Positions 15,639-24,976 are shown, counted from the stretch's first letter. The stretch is 64,000 nt of DNA from DAHUYF01 sp035623985 (GCA_035623985.1 DASPSJ010000001.1:1-64000); one strand, 5' to 3'. Made by a program: numbers and translations. Notes: generated by a model not told the origin, from the letters alone.

Positions 15639-16096
15639 CAGGACGGCTCCTCGGGAAATTGCTCGGTCTGCCGCAACGCCTCGCCCAGCACCATGGCGGC
15701 GGCAAGCGCCACATTGAGCGAGCGCATCCCCGCCGCCAGCGGGATGCGCAGCCGCGTCTCGGCCGCGCCATGCACCGCGTCGGGCACGCCGGCGCTCTCG
15801 CGGCCCAGGAGCAGCGTGTCGTCCGGGCGGAAGCGGAAGCGATGATAGGCGAGCGGCGCCTTGGTGGTGAGCAGGATCAGCCGGCCGCGATGGCCGGCGC
15901 GAAAGCTCTCCCAGGAGGGATGCCGGACGAGCATGGCGGCGGCAAGATAATCCATCCCCGCCCGTTTCAGCCGGCGGTCGCCGAGCACGAAGCCGCAGGG
16001 CTCGATGATGTCCACCGGCACCTTGAGGCAGGCGCCGAGGCGGAGCAGCGCGCCGGCATTCTGCGGGATATCGGGCTGGTAGAGGGCGAGCCGCAT
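15638..16096 (-). CDS. trmL: tRNA (cytidine(34)-2'-O)-methyltransferase
   Basis: A 152-residue SPOUT methyltransferase that modifies the wobble ribose of leucine tRNAs. It begins with MRLALYQPDIPQNAGALLRL and carries the knot motifs LLLGRESAGVPD and the C-terminal RIPLAAGMRSLNVALAAAMVL, all typical of TrmL. Length equals the family norm. It is divergent from petA, with about 217 nt between the starts, and is coupled to hemF downstream. Confidence 0.94.
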   Translation of the reverse strand: MRLALYQPDIPQNAGALLRLGACLKVPVDIIEPCGFVLGDRRLKRAGMDYLAAAMLVRHPSWESFRAGHRGRLILLTTKAPLAYHRFRFRPDDTLLLGRESAGVPDAVHGAAETRLRIPLAAGMRSLNVALAAAMVLGEALRQTEQFPEEPS

Positions 16097-16313
16097 GGGG
16101 TCCGGTTGTGCACGCTTCGGGCGGGGCGACTATACCGCACCGTGCCGGCGAGGCGCCCAGGCGAAGCGCGGGCTTGCCGGCGGTTCTGCGGCAGGATGTC
16201 GCATGGCCGAGAGCGCCCAACAGTATAGCTTCCGCGCCGTCGATATTCTGCCCGGCGGGGGAGCTTGGGCGGCAAAGCCTAACGGACCAAGGGACTAGAG
16301 GAGAGGTACCCCG

Positions 16314-16970
16314 ATGGCGGATGCGGCGCAATCGAAGCCGATGGACGCGCATATCCACGAATCGGGGACGCGGCGCGATTTCCTCCAGATCGCCGCCACA
16401 GTGGTGGGCGGGATCGGCGCGGCGATTGCCGTCTGGCCGCTCATCGACAGCATGAACGCCGCCAAGGACACGCTGGCGGCGGGCGCGCCGCTCGATATCG
16501 ATCTCTCGCATCTTCAGCCCGGCCAGCAGATCGTGGTGCTGTGGCGCAGCCGACCGATCTTCATCGTCAATCGCACACCGGCGGAGCTGAAGACGCTGCA
16601 AGAGACGCAAGTGACCGGCCTCCTGCGCGATCCGCAGTCCGAGGCGAACCAGCAGCCCGACTACGCGAAGAACTGGCATCGGTCGATAAAGCCGGAGTTC
16701 GCGATCCTCGTCGGCATCTGCACGCATCTCGGCTGCATCCCGGAATTCAAGCCGGCGCCGGGCGGCGATCTCGGCGCGGCGTGGCCGGGGGGATATTTCT
16801 GCCCGTGCCACGGATCGCGATACGATCTCGCCGGGCGGGTCTTCGCCGGCGTGCCGGCGCCCTACAACCTGCCGGTGCCGCCTTACAATTTCATCAGCGA
16901 CAGCGTCATCCGGATCGGCGAGAACCCGGCGGGATCAGCCTTCAATCTCAACTCCATCGAGCAGCTCTAG
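16314..16970 (+). CDS. petA: ubiquinol-cytochrome c reductase Rieske iron-sulfur subunit
   Basis: A 218-residue membrane-anchored protein that passes electrons from ubiquinol to cytochrome c1 in complex III. A twin-arginine-like TRRDFLQIA sequence (19-27) precedes the single anchor helix (about 28-46). The 2Fe-2S ligands are in CTHLGC (136-141) and CPCHG (163-167), with the disulfide cysteines in place. AGGAGAGG precedes the ATG. First gene of petABC, 12 nt before petB. Confidence 0.97.
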   Translation: MADAAQSKPMDAHIHESGTRRDFLQIAATVVGGIGAAIAVWPLIDSMNAAKDTLAAGAPLDIDLSHLQPGQQIVVLWRSRPIFIVNRTPAELKTLQETQVTGLLRDPQSEANQQPDYAKNWHRSIKPEFAILVGICTHLGCIPEFKPAPGGDLGAAWPGGYFCPCHGSRYDLAGRVFAGVPAPYNLPVPPYNFISDSVIRIGENPAGSAFNLNSIEQL

Positions 16971-16982
16971 AAGGGCGAAGCC

Positions 16983-18260
16983 ATGACCGGGCCCGGCACT
17001 CAAAGCCAAAGCAAGCTCGTGCGCTGGATCGATTACCGCCTGCCGATCTTCACCTTCATGCGGCACGAGCTGAACGAGTACCCCACCCCCAGGAACCTGA
17101 ACTATTGGTGGAACTTCGGCTCGCTCGCCGGGATCATGCTGGTCATCATGATGGTCACCGGCATCTTCCTTGCCATGCAGTACACGCCCAACGTCAACGA
17201 CGCCTTCGATTCCGTCGAGCGCATCATGCGCGACGTGAATTTCGGCTGGCTGCTGCGCTATCTGCACATGAACGGCGCGTCGTTCTTCTTCATCGTCGTC
17301 TACGTCCATCTCTTCCGCGGGCTCTATTACGGCTCCTACAAGGAGCCGCGCGAGCTGTTGTGGATGCTGGGCGTGATCATCCTGTTGCTGATGATGGCCA
17401 CCGCCTTCATGGGCTACGTGCTGCCTTGGGGGCAGATGAGCTTCTGGGCCGCCACCGTCATCACCAACCTGTTCTCCGCTCTCCCCGTGGTGGGACCCAA
17501 GGTCGTCGGCTGGCTCTGGGGCGGCTTCGCCGTGGGCAATCCGACCCTGAACCGGTTTTACTCGCTCCACTACCTGCTGCCTTTCCTCATCGTCGGCGTC
17601 GTCGGCCTGCATCTCATCGCGCTGCATCAGCACGGCTCGAACAATCCGCTCGGCATCGACCGCAAGGGACCGCAGGACAGCATCCCCTTCCATCCCTACT
17701 ACACGGTCAAGGACATGTTCGGGCTGGGCGTGTTCCTGATCGCCTACGCCGTCGTCGTCTTCTATTTTCCGAACCTTCTCGGCGACACGCAGAACTACGT
17801 GCCGGCAAATCCGCTGCAGACGCCGCCCGAGATCGTGCCCGAGTGGTACTTCCTGCCCTACTACGCCATCCTGCGCTCGGTGCCGGACATCCTCTTCATC
17901 CCGGCCAAGCTCGCCGGCGTGCTCTGTCTCTTCGGCGCCATCGGCGTGCTGTTCTTCCTGCCCTGGCTCGACACCTCGCGCGTGCGCAGCGCCCGCTTCC
18001 GCCCGGTCTTCAAGTGGGTCTTCTGGCTGCTAGTGATCGACGTGGTGGCTCTCGGCGTTTGCGGCGCGCACCGGCCGGAGGGCCTCTACATCATCGTCGG
18101 CCGGCTGGCGACGCTCTACTACTTCATCCACTTCATCGTTCTCTTCCCGGTGATCGGCTGGCTCGAGCGGCCGCTGCCGCTGCCCACCAGCATCAGCGCC
18201 GCGGTGACCAAGACGAGCAGCGGGCCGCTCGCCGCCGCTTCGTCGGTGGAGAAGCGCTGA
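16983..18260 (+). CDS. petB: cytochrome b of the bc1 complex
   Basis: A 425-residue, eight-helix protein carrying both haem b groups and the quinol sites of complex III. Ligand histidines are H95/H109 and H196/H210, each pair 14 apart. The Qo-site PEWY motif sits at 286-289, followed by FLPYYAILRSVPDI. The sequence looks complete and not fused to c1 domains. Its stop overlaps the petC start (TGATG), so translation is likely coupled. Confidence 0.97.
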   Translation: MTGPGTQSQSKLVRWIDYRLPIFTFMRHELNEYPTPRNLNYWWNFGSLAGIMLVIMMVTGIFLAMQYTPNVNDAFDSVERIMRDVNFGWLLRYLHMNGASFFFIVVYVHLFRGLYYGSYKEPRELLWMLGVIILLLMMATAFMGYVLPWGQMSFWAATVITNLFSALPVVGPKVVGWLWGGFAVGNPTLNRFYSLHYLLPFLIVGVVGLHLIALHQHGSNNPLGIDRKGPQDSIPFHPYYTVKDMFGLGVFLIAYAVVVFYFPNLLGDTQNYVPANPLQTPPEIVPEWYFLPYYAILRSVPDILFIPAKLAGVLCLFGAIGVLFFLPWLDTSRVRSARFRPVFKWVFWLLVIDVVALGVCGAHRPEGLYIIVGRLATLYYFIHFIVLFPVIGWLERPLPLPTSISAAVTKTSSGPLAAASSVEKR

Positions 18261-19012
18261 TGCGCGCCGCTATTTTCGCCGGCTTCGCCCTCCTTGCGCT
18301 GGCGGCGCCGGCGGGCGCCCAGGAGGCGGCGCCCCTGCCGAGGCAGTCCTGGTCCTTCGACGGGCCGTTCGGGACCTACGACCGCGCCGCCGCGCAGCGC
18401 GGCTTCCAGGTCTATGAGGCAGTCTGCTCGCACTGCCATTCGATGCACCTGCTCCATTACCGCGATCTCGCCGGCATCGGCTACAACGAGGACGAGATAA
18501 AGGCGGTCGCCGCCAGCAAGCAGGTGACCGACGGCCCCAACGACCAGGGCGAGATGTTCCAGCGCCCCGGCCGGCCGGCCGATGCCTTCGTCGCGCCCTT
18601 TGCTAACGAGCAGGCGGCGCGCGCCGCGCTCAACGGCGCGCTGCCGCCGGACCTCTCGCTCATCATCAAGGCGCGCGACGGCGGCGCCAGTTACGTGGAC
18701 GCTTTGCTGCAAGGCTATAAGGAACCGCCGGCCGGCATGAAGATGGCCGAGAACATGCAGTATGACGAGTATTTCACCGGCCGCCAGATCGCCATGCCGC
18801 CGCCGCTCGCCGGCAATGACGTGCAATATGCCGACGGCACCAAGCCGACGCTGACCCAGGAGGCGCATGACGTCGCCACCTTCCTCGCCTGGGCGTCGGA
18901 GCCGACGATGGAGGAGCGCAAATACACCGGCGCCAAGGTGCTCATCTTCCTGCTGGTGATGACCGGCGTGCTCTATGGCGCCAAGCGCCAGATCTGGGCC
19001 GACCTGCACTGA
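18260..19012 (+). CDS. petC: cytochrome c1 of the bc1 complex
   Basis: A 250-residue protein with a cleavable signal (about 1-20, ending AGA), the haem c attachment site CSHCH (56-60), a likely axial methionine in IAMPPPL, and a C-terminal anchor helix (VLIFLLVMTGVLYGAK) that leaves the haem domain in the periplasm. Length is typical of stand-alone bacterial c1. Last gene of petABC; a terminator follows within 50 nt. Confidence 0.96.
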   Translation: MRAAIFAGFALLALAAPAGAQEAAPLPRQSWSFDGPFGTYDRAAAQRGFQVYEAVCSHCHSMHLLHYRDLAGIGYNEDEIKAVAASKQVTDGPNDQGEMFQRPGRPADAFVAPFANEQAARAALNGALPPDLSLIIKARDGGASYVDALLQGYKEPPAGMKMAENMQYDEYFTGRQIAMPPPLAGNDVQYADGTKPTLTQEAHDVATFLAWASEPTMEERKYTGAKVLIFLLVMTGVLYGAKRQIWADLH

Positions 19013-19036
19013 CGGCACCGACGGCGCGCGACAAGG

Positions 19037-19065
19037 GGCGCCGCCGCGGCCGGCGCCGCCTTTTT
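19037..19065 (+). terminator. Rho-independent terminator after petABC
   Basis: Stem GGCGCCG (19037-19043) pairs with CGGCGCC (19051-19057) around a 7-nt loop, followed after GCC by five T residues. It separates the bc1 operon from the methylthioadenosine salvage operon. Confidence 0.75.
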
Positions 19066-19275
19066 CATGGGTGTCGGCGGCAGCAGGGGTAGCCTTGTCC
19101 CCCGCTTCACAGTAGCGTCAGGGGTGCGGCGACCCGATGGGGCGAGGAGGGCAGAGCAGCCGCCCCGTCCGGCGCCCGACCCCGCACGCGAGGCTCTGCT
19201 GCAATTTTGCTATTGCACTGAGACGGTGTGACTGGGACACTGCTCAGACACCGGCAAGGAGGGAGCGGTTCAACC

Positions 19276-20157
19276 ATGGCATCTACACCGGTCGTCGGCA
19301 TCATCGGCGGCAGCGGGCTCTATCAGATCGACGGGCTCGTTGATATCGAATGGCGGCAGGTGCCGTCTTCCTTCGGCGAGCCTTCGGACGAGCTGTGCTT
19401 CGGCACGCTCGCGGGCACGCGCGTCGTCTTTCTGCCGCGCCACGGCCGCGGCCATCGCATCGCCCCGTCCGACATCAATTTCCGCGCCAATATCGACGCG
19501 CTGAAGCGCGCCGGCGTCACCGAAATCCTCTCGCTGTCCGCCGTCGGCAGCCTCAAGGCGGAGCTGCCGCCCGGCACCTTCGTGCTGGTCGACCAGTTCA
19601 TCGACCGCACCTTCAGCCGCAGCAAGAGCTTCTTCGGCACCGGCCTCGTCGCGCATGTCGCCTTCGGCCATCCGGTCTGCGCGCGCGTCGGCGACGCGCT
19701 GGCGGAAGCCAGCAAAGACGCGGGGATCTCGCTCCATCGCGGCGGCAGCTATGTCTGCATGGAAGGCCCGCAATTCTCCACCCTTGCCGAAAGCAACCTG
19801 CATCGTAGCTGGGGCTGCTCCGTGGTCGGCATGACCAACATGCCGGAGGCCAAGCTCGCCCGCGAAGCCGAGCTCTGCTACGCCACCGTCGCCATGGTCA
19901 CCGATTTCGACTGCTGGCATCCCGATCATGATCACGTGACCGTGGAAATGGTCATCGGCGTGCTGCTGGCCAACGCCGAGCGGGCGCGCGCGCTGATCAA
20001 GGCGGCCGTGCCGCTGCTGGGACGGCGCAGTGACCCTTGTCCGCAAGGCTGCCACCATGCGCTCGACAACTCGCTCATCACCGCGCCGGAGGCGCGCGAT
20101 CCCGCGATGATCGAGAAGCTCGACGCGGTGGCGGGCCGGGTGCTCGCCAAGCGCTGA
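19276..20157 (+). CDS. mtnP: S-methyl-5'-thioadenosine phosphorylase
   Basis: A 293-residue cytosolic enzyme that splits methylthioadenosine with phosphate into adenine and methylthioribose-1-phosphate. It has the nucleoside phosphorylase signatures GIIGGSGLY near the start, PRHGRGHRIAPSDINFRAN, YVCMEGPQFST and the MTNMPEAKLAREAELCYA purine-site motif, consistent with MTA rather than inosine phosphorylase. GGGAG lies 10 nt before the ATG; no better start is visible. First gene of a four-gene operon with mtnA and an aldolase fusion. Confidence 0.94.
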   Translation: MASTPVVGIIGGSGLYQIDGLVDIEWRQVPSSFGEPSDELCFGTLAGTRVVFLPRHGRGHRIAPSDINFRANIDALKRAGVTEILSLSAVGSLKAELPPGTFVLVDQFIDRTFSRSKSFFGTGLVAHVAFGHPVCARVGDALAEASKDAGISLHRGGSYVCMEGPQFSTLAESNLHRSWGCSVVGMTNMPEAKLAREAELCYATVAMVTDFDCWHPDHDHVTVEMVIGVLLANAERARALIKAAVPLLGRRSDPCPQGCHHALDNSLITAPEARDPAMIEKLDAVAGRVLAKR

Positions 20158-20234
20158 GCCGTCGGCCGCCTCTGGCGTCCGGCGGGGCGCGATGATATAG
20201 TATTTATGTCGAGCTTCCCCGAATAGGAGCAGTC

Positions 20235-21344
20235 ATGAACGTCCGCGGCACCCCGATGCGCACGATTTGGCTCGAACCGGACGGCGCCGTCGGCATCATC
20301 GACCAGACCCGGCTGCCGCATGAATTCGTCACCGCGCGCCTTGGCACGCTCGCCGACGCCGCGCACGCCATCAGCGCCATGCTGGTGCGCGGCGCGCCGC
20401 TGATCGGCGCCACCGCCGCCTATGGCGTGGCGCTGGCGATGCGCGGGGAGGCATCGGACGAGGCGCTCGACGCGGCCTGCCGCAGCTTGCTCGCGACGCG
20501 GCCCACCGCGGTCAATTTGCGCTGGGCGCTCGAGGAGATGCGGGCGCTGCTGCGGACCCTGCCGCCGGCGGAGCGCGCCGCCGCGGCCGTTCGGCGGGCG
20601 GGCGAGATCGCCGATGAGGACGTCGCCATCAACCGCGCCATTGGCCGCCACGGCCTCGCGCTGATCGCAGCCGCCTGGGAAAAGGCACGCAAGCGCCGGC
20701 CGGTCGAGTTGCTGACCCATTGCAATGCCGGCTGGCTCGCGACGGTCGATTGGGGCACCGCGCTGGCGCCGATCTATGCCGCGCACGACCAGGGTATTCC
20801 GGTTCACGTCTGGGTCGACGAGACGCGGCCGCGCAATCAAGGCGCGAGCCTCACTGCCTGGGAACTCAACCAGCACGGCGTGCCGCATACGGTGATTGTC
20901 GACAATGCCGGCGGCCATCTCATGCAGCACGGGGAGGTCGATCTCTGCATCGTCGGCACCGACCGCACCACCGCCTCGGGCGACGTCGCCAACAAGATTG
21001 GGACCTATCTCAAGGCGCTGGCGGCGCATGACAACGGCGTGCCTTTCTACGTCGCGCTGCCGTCGCCGACCATCGACTGGTCGATCGAGGACGGCGTGCG
21101 CGACATCCCGATCGAGCAGCGCGATGCGGCCGAAGTGATCGAGATCGCCGGCCGGCTGCCCGAAGGCGGCATCGCGCGGGTGCGGCTGGTGCCGGACGGC
21201 AGCCCCGCGGCCAATTACGCCTTCGACGTGACCCCGGCGCGGCTGGTGACCGGCCTCGTCACCGAGCGCGGCGTCTGCGCCGCCTCGCGCGAGGGGCTGC
21301 TGTCGCTCTTCCCGGAGCGGCAGGCACGGCTGGCGGGAGAATAA
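20235..21344 (+). CDS. mtnA: S-methyl-5-thioribose-1-phosphate isomerase
   Basis: A 369-residue enzyme of the eIF2B-related isomerase family that converts methylthioribose-1-phosphate into methylthioribulose-1-phosphate. The characteristic motifs are all seen: MLVRGAPLIGATAAYG, LLTHCNAGWLAT, WVDETRPRNQGASLTAWEL, VDNAGGHLM and the substrate-binding GTDRTTASGDVANKIGTY with its catalytic Asp. Length is normal. It supplies the substrate for the aldolase encoded 25 nt downstream. Confidence 0.95.
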   Translation: MNVRGTPMRTIWLEPDGAVGIIDQTRLPHEFVTARLGTLADAAHAISAMLVRGAPLIGATAAYGVALAMRGEASDEALDAACRSLLATRPTAVNLRWALEEMRALLRTLPPAERAAAAVRRAGEIADEDVAINRAIGRHGLALIAAAWEKARKRRPVELLTHCNAGWLATVDWGTALAPIYAAHDQGIPVHVWVDETRPRNQGASLTAWELNQHGVPHTVIVDNAGGHLMQHGEVDLCIVGTDRTTASGDVANKIGTYLKALAAHDNGVPFYVALPSPTIDWSIEDGVRDIPIEQRDAAEVIEIAGRLPEGGIARVRLVPDGSPAANYAFDVTPARLVTGLVTERGVCAASREGLLSLFPERQARLAGE

Positions 21345-21369
21345 GCGCGAGCGCAGGAAGAGCCGACCC

Positions 21370-23424
21370 ATGAAAAGCCTCTGGTCCGATAGAGACGCCG
21401 AAGCCACCGTCGTCCGCTATGCCGAGAAGCAAGTGCCGCGCGATCTGGCGCTGCGCGTCTACACCACGCGGCTGCTCGGCGGCGATCCCAAGCTCGTGCT
21501 GCATGGCGGCGGCAATACCTCGGTCAAGACGGAGATGCGCGACATCCACGGCGAAGCGGTGGAAGTGCTCTGCGTCAAGGGCTCGGGCTGGGACATGGGC
21601 AAGATCGAGCCGGCGGGGCTGCCGGCGGTTCGCCTTGCGCCGCTGTGCAAGCTGCGCCGGCTCGAGCGCCTCTCCGACGAGGACATGGTCAACGTCCAGC
21701 GCGGCAATCTCCTCGACAGTGCCGCGCCCAATCCTTCGGTCGAGACCCTGCTGCATGCCTTCCTGCCGCATAAATTCGTCGACCACACGCATTCGACCGC
21801 GGTGCTAGCGCTTACCGACCAGCCGGAAGGCGAGGCGCTCTGCCGCGAGGTCTATGACGGGCGCATGGCGCTGGTGCCGTACATCATGCCGGGCTTCGAG
21901 CTGGCCAAGCGCTCGGCGGAAATCTATGAAGCCGATCCCGCCGTCGAAGGGATCATCCTGCTGAAGCACGGCATCTTCACCTTCGGCGACGATGCGCGCC
22001 AAGCCTATGAGCGCATGATCGAGATGGTGAGCCTCGCCGAGGAGCGGCTGAAGCGCGGCCGGCGCAACGTCTTCGCCGCGGCTTCGCTGCCGCCGGCATC
22101 CGCGGCGGCGGCCGAGGTGGCGCCGGTGCTGCGCGGCCTCTGCGCCATCGCCAACGACCATGCCGGCGTCGCCAAGCGGCAGATCCTCTGCTTCCGCCGC
22201 TCGCCGGAGATCCTGAACTACGTCAACGGCGCCGAGCTCGAACGCTACTCGCAGGTGGGGGTGGTCACGCCCGACCACACCATCCGCACCAAGAACTGGC
22301 CGCTGATCGCGCCGCCGCCGGCAGGCGGGCTCGATGCGTGGCGCAAGGCGGTCGCCGCCGCGGTGGAGGCTTACACCGCGCGCTACCACGAGTATTTCCA
22401 TCGCCACAACGCGCGCCAGGCCAAGCCCAAGACCGAGCTCGATCCGCTGCCGCGCGTGGCGCTCGTGCCGGGGCTTGGCCTCTTCGGCCTCGGCGCCTCG
22501 GCCAAGGACGCGGCGATCGCCGCCGATATCGCCGAGAACGCCATCGCCGTGATCACCGATGCCGAAGCGATCGGCCGCTTTGAGTGCGTCAGCGAGGCCG
22601 ACATGTTCGACGTCGAGTATTGGTCGCTGGAGCAGGCGAAGCTCGGCAAATCCGCCGAGAAGCCGCTCAGCCGCCAGGTCGCCGCGGTCACCGGCGGCGG
22701 CGGCGGCATCGGCGCCGCCACCGCCAAGGCCATGGCGCGCGCCGGGGCAGAGGTGGCGGTGCTCGACCTCGACGCTGGCGCCGCCGGCGCCGTGGCGAAG
22801 GCGATCGGCGGGGCGGCGCTCGCGCTTGCCTGCGACGTCACCGACGCGGCGTCGGTGCGCGCCGCCTTCGACCGCGTCGCCGAGGCCTTCGGCGGCGTCG
22901 ACATCGTGGTCTCGAATGCCGGCGCCGCCTGGCAGGGAACGATCGGCGAGGTCGACGACGCCATCCTGCGCCGCTCCTTCGAGCTCAATTTCTTCGCCCA
23001 TCAGGCGGTGGCGCAAAACGCGGTGCGGCTGATGCGCGCGCAAGGGACCGGCGGCGCCCTGCTGTTCAACGTCTCCAAGCAATCGGTCAATCCGGGGCGC
23101 GATTTCGGCCCCTATGGCCTGCCCAAGGCGGCGACGCTGTCGCTCATGAAGCAATATGCGCTCGATCACGGCGGCGACGGCATCCGCGCCAACGCGGTCA
23201 ATGCCGACCGCATCCGCAGCGGCCTCCTCACCGAGGAGATGATCGCCGCGCGCTCGCGCGCCCGCGGCGTCTCGGCCGAGATCTACATGAGCGGCAACCT
23301 GCTGCGGCGCGAAGTCTCGGCCGAGGACGTGGCCGACGCCTTCGTCTTCCTGGCGCAGGCGCGGGCAACCACGGCGGCCGTCGTGACCGTCGACGGCGGC
23401 AACATCGAGGCAAGCTTGCGGTGA
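21370..23424 (+). CDS. bifunctional class II aldolase / short-chain dehydrogenase
   Basis: A 684-residue fusion. The N-terminal part (about 1-430) is a class II aldolase/adducin domain with metal-binding H139 and H141 in DHTHSTAV and H200 in LKHGIFTFG. The C-terminal part (about 435-684) is an SDR with TGGGGGIG (about 440-447), NAG (about 518-520) and YGLPK (Tyr582, Lys586). The family includes rhamnulose-1-phosphate aldolase/lactaldehyde dehydrogenases. No rhamnose genes are near; directly after mtnP-mtnA, a better fit is cleavage of methylthioribulose-1-phosphate to DHAP and methylthioacetaldehyde, whose reduction the SDR could perform. That role is inferred. Confidence 0.88.
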   Translation: MKSLWSDRDAEATVVRYAEKQVPRDLALRVYTTRLLGGDPKLVLHGGGNTSVKTEMRDIHGEAVEVLCVKGSGWDMGKIEPAGLPAVRLAPLCKLRRLERLSDEDMVNVQRGNLLDSAAPNPSVETLLHAFLPHKFVDHTHSTAVLALTDQPEGEALCREVYDGRMALVPYIMPGFELAKRSAEIYEADPAVEGIILLKHGIFTFGDDARQAYERMIEMVSLAEERLKRGRRNVFAAASLPPASAAAAEVAPVLRGLCAIANDHAGVAKRQILCFRRSPEILNYVNGAELERYSQVGVVTPDHTIRTKNWPLIAPPPAGGLDAWRKAVAAAVEAYTARYHEYFHRHNARQAKPKTELDPLPRVALVPGLGLFGLGASAKDAAIAADIAENAIAVITDAEAIGRFECVSEADMFDVEYWSLEQAKLGKSAEKPLSRQVAAVTGGGGGIGAATAKAMARAGAEVAVLDLDAGAAGAVAKAIGGAALALACDVTDAASVRAAFDRVAEAFGGVDIVVSNAGAAWQGTIGEVDDAILRRSFELNFFAHQAVAQNAVRLMRAQGTGGALLFNVSKQSVNPGRDFGPYGLPKAATLSLMKQYALDHGGDGIRANAVNADRIRSGLLTEEMIAARSRARGVSAEIYMSGNLLRREVSAEDVADAFVFLAQARATTAAVVTVDGGNIEASLR

Positions 23425-24272
23425 TGGCCCAGCCGCTCTGCGGCATCGACCACGTCCTGATCGGCGTCGGCGACCTCGAGCGCGCGCGCATGGCCTGGAC
23501 GAGGCTCGGCTTCACGCTGACGCCGCGCGGCCGCCATTTGCAGCAAGGCACCGGCAATTACTGCGTCATGTTCGCGCGCGACTACATCGAGCTGCTGGGC
23601 GTGGTCGACGCGACGCAGGGCGCGGGCGGGCTCGAGGCGGTCCTGCGCGAGGGCGAGGGATTGCGCGGCCTTGCCTTCGCCACGCGCTCGGGCGACGACA
23701 CCGCGGCGGAGCTCCGCCGCCGCGGGCTCAATCCGACGCCGCCGCGCGACCTGTCGCGACAATTGGAGCTGCCCGAAGGCACGGCGCTGCCGCGCTTCAA
23801 GCTGGTCTCCTTGCCGCCGGCAGAGACGCCTGCGCTCTCCGCCTTCGTCTGCCAGCACCTCACCCCCGCGCTGGTGCGGCGACCGCCATGGCTTGCGCAT
23901 GCCAACGGCGTCGCCGGCATCGCCGGCGTTATCGTGACGGTGGCGGCAACCGAGCCCTTGCGCGACGCCTATGAGCGGCTGTTCGGCGCGGAGGTGGTTA
24001 CGACCGATGCGGTGCTGACCGTCCACGTCGGCAATCACCGCCTCGTCTTCACCACGCCCGACGACCTGTCGGCGCTCTATCCCGAGATCGAGTTCCGGCT
24101 CGACCGCCCGCTGCCGGCGATGGCGGCGCTTTGCCTGCTCAGCCGGGATCTCGACCGCACCGCCGATCACCTGACGCAATGGCAGGTGGCGCATGAGACG
24201 GCGGGCGACGGCACGCTGCTGGTGCCGCCCGAGGAAGCCAGCGGCGCGCTGTTGCTGATCGCGCGCGGCTGA
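23424..24272 (+). CDS. VOC-family glyoxalase-like protein
   Basis: A 282-residue protein with a glyoxalase-like fold in two parts. It starts CGIDHVLIGVGDLERARMAWTRLGFTLTPRGRH, the usual opening of a vicinal-oxygen-chelate domain, with a possible metal His and, later, Glu in YIELLGVVD. Its ATG overlaps the aldolase-SDR stop (TGATG), so it is translated with the salvage operon. The reaction is unknown; detoxification of a reactive aldehyde intermediate is one possibility suggested only by position. Confidence 0.85.
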   Translation: MAQPLCGIDHVLIGVGDLERARMAWTRLGFTLTPRGRHLQQGTGNYCVMFARDYIELLGVVDATQGAGGLEAVLREGEGLRGLAFATRSGDDTAAELRRRGLNPTPPRDLSRQLELPEGTALPRFKLVSLPPAETPALSAFVCQHLTPALVRRPPWLAHANGVAGIAGVIVTVAATEPLRDAYERLFGAEVVTTDAVLTVHVGNHRLVFTTPDDLSALYPEIEFRLDRPLPAMAALCLLSRDLDRTADHLTQWQVAHETAGDGTLLVPPEEASGALLLIARG

Positions 24273-24307
24273 GACGGCGGCATATGTCCGCCGCCCACCC
24301 GGCGGAC

Positions 24308-24976
24308 TCAGCCGATCTTTTCCGCGAAGAATTTGAGCGTGCGCTCGAGCGCGGTCATGGTTGCCGCCGCGTTGTAGCTGCCGCGTTCGTCGCAATTGAA
24401 GCCGTGGCCGGCATCGTAGAGATAGACCGGCACCTCCGGCCGGGCTTGCTTCACTTTCTCCACGTCGCTCATCGGGATGCTTTGGTCATGCTCGCCGAAA
24501 TGCAGGATGACCGGCACGCGCGGCTTCTCCTGCGCGTGCGCCGCGACCATGCCGCCGTAATATCCCACCGCCGCCGCGACGCCGTCGAGCCGCGTCGCCG
24601 ACAGGAAGGCGAGGCCGCCGCCCCAACAATATCCCACCACGCCGACCTTGCCGAACGGCCTGGCGTAGTCGATCGCCGCCTGGAGGTCGGCGAGCGTGCC
24701 GTCCAACGGCACCTTGCCGCGAATCTCGCGGCCGGACTCGATGCTCTTGGGATCGTAGCCGAGCTCGACGCCTTTCTCGACGCGATCGAACAACGCCGGC
24801 GCGATCGCGACATAGCCTTGTTTGGCAAAACCGTCAGTGACGCGCCGCATATGACCGTTGACGCCGAAGATCTCCTGGATGACGACGATGGCGCCGCGCG
24901 GCTTGCCCGCGGGATCGACGCGGTAGGCACCGAGCTTGTGGCCATCCCTGGCGGTGAGCGTGATGGTCTGTCCCAT
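24308..24976 (-). CDS. dienelactone hydrolase family protein
   Basis: A 222-residue alpha/beta hydrolase with the dienelactone hydrolase triad: nucleophile Cys in VGYCWGGGLAF (about 117-125), Asp in GEHDQSIP and His in AGHGFNCDERGSY. An early VIQEIFGVNGHMRRV segment also fits the family. Substrate unknown; related enzymes hydrolyse lactones or esters of aromatic degradation. It is transcribed toward the salvage operon and stands alone, with GAGAGG shortly before the ATG. Confidence 0.9.
   Translation of the reverse strand: MGQTITLTARDGHKLGAYRVDPAGKPRGAIVVIQEIFGVNGHMRRVTDGFAKQGYVAIAPALFDRVEKGVELGYDPKSIESGREIRGKVPLDGTLADLQAAIDYARPFGKVGVVGYCWGGGLAFLSATRLDGVAAAVGYYGGMVAAHAQEKPRVPVILHFGEHDQSIPMSDVEKVKQARPEVPVYLYDAGHGFNCDERGSYNAAATMTALERTLKFFAEKIG

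Noticed and set aside
14793..16811. 672-codon open frame on the minus strand
   Set aside because: Only its last 281 codons match HemF; the rest runs across trmL and petA in another frame and is Arg/Ala-rich shadow sequence.
19066..19275. Possible SAM-type riboswitch before mtnP
   Set aside because: Some GC-rich pairing is possible, but no riboswitch core motif could be matched.
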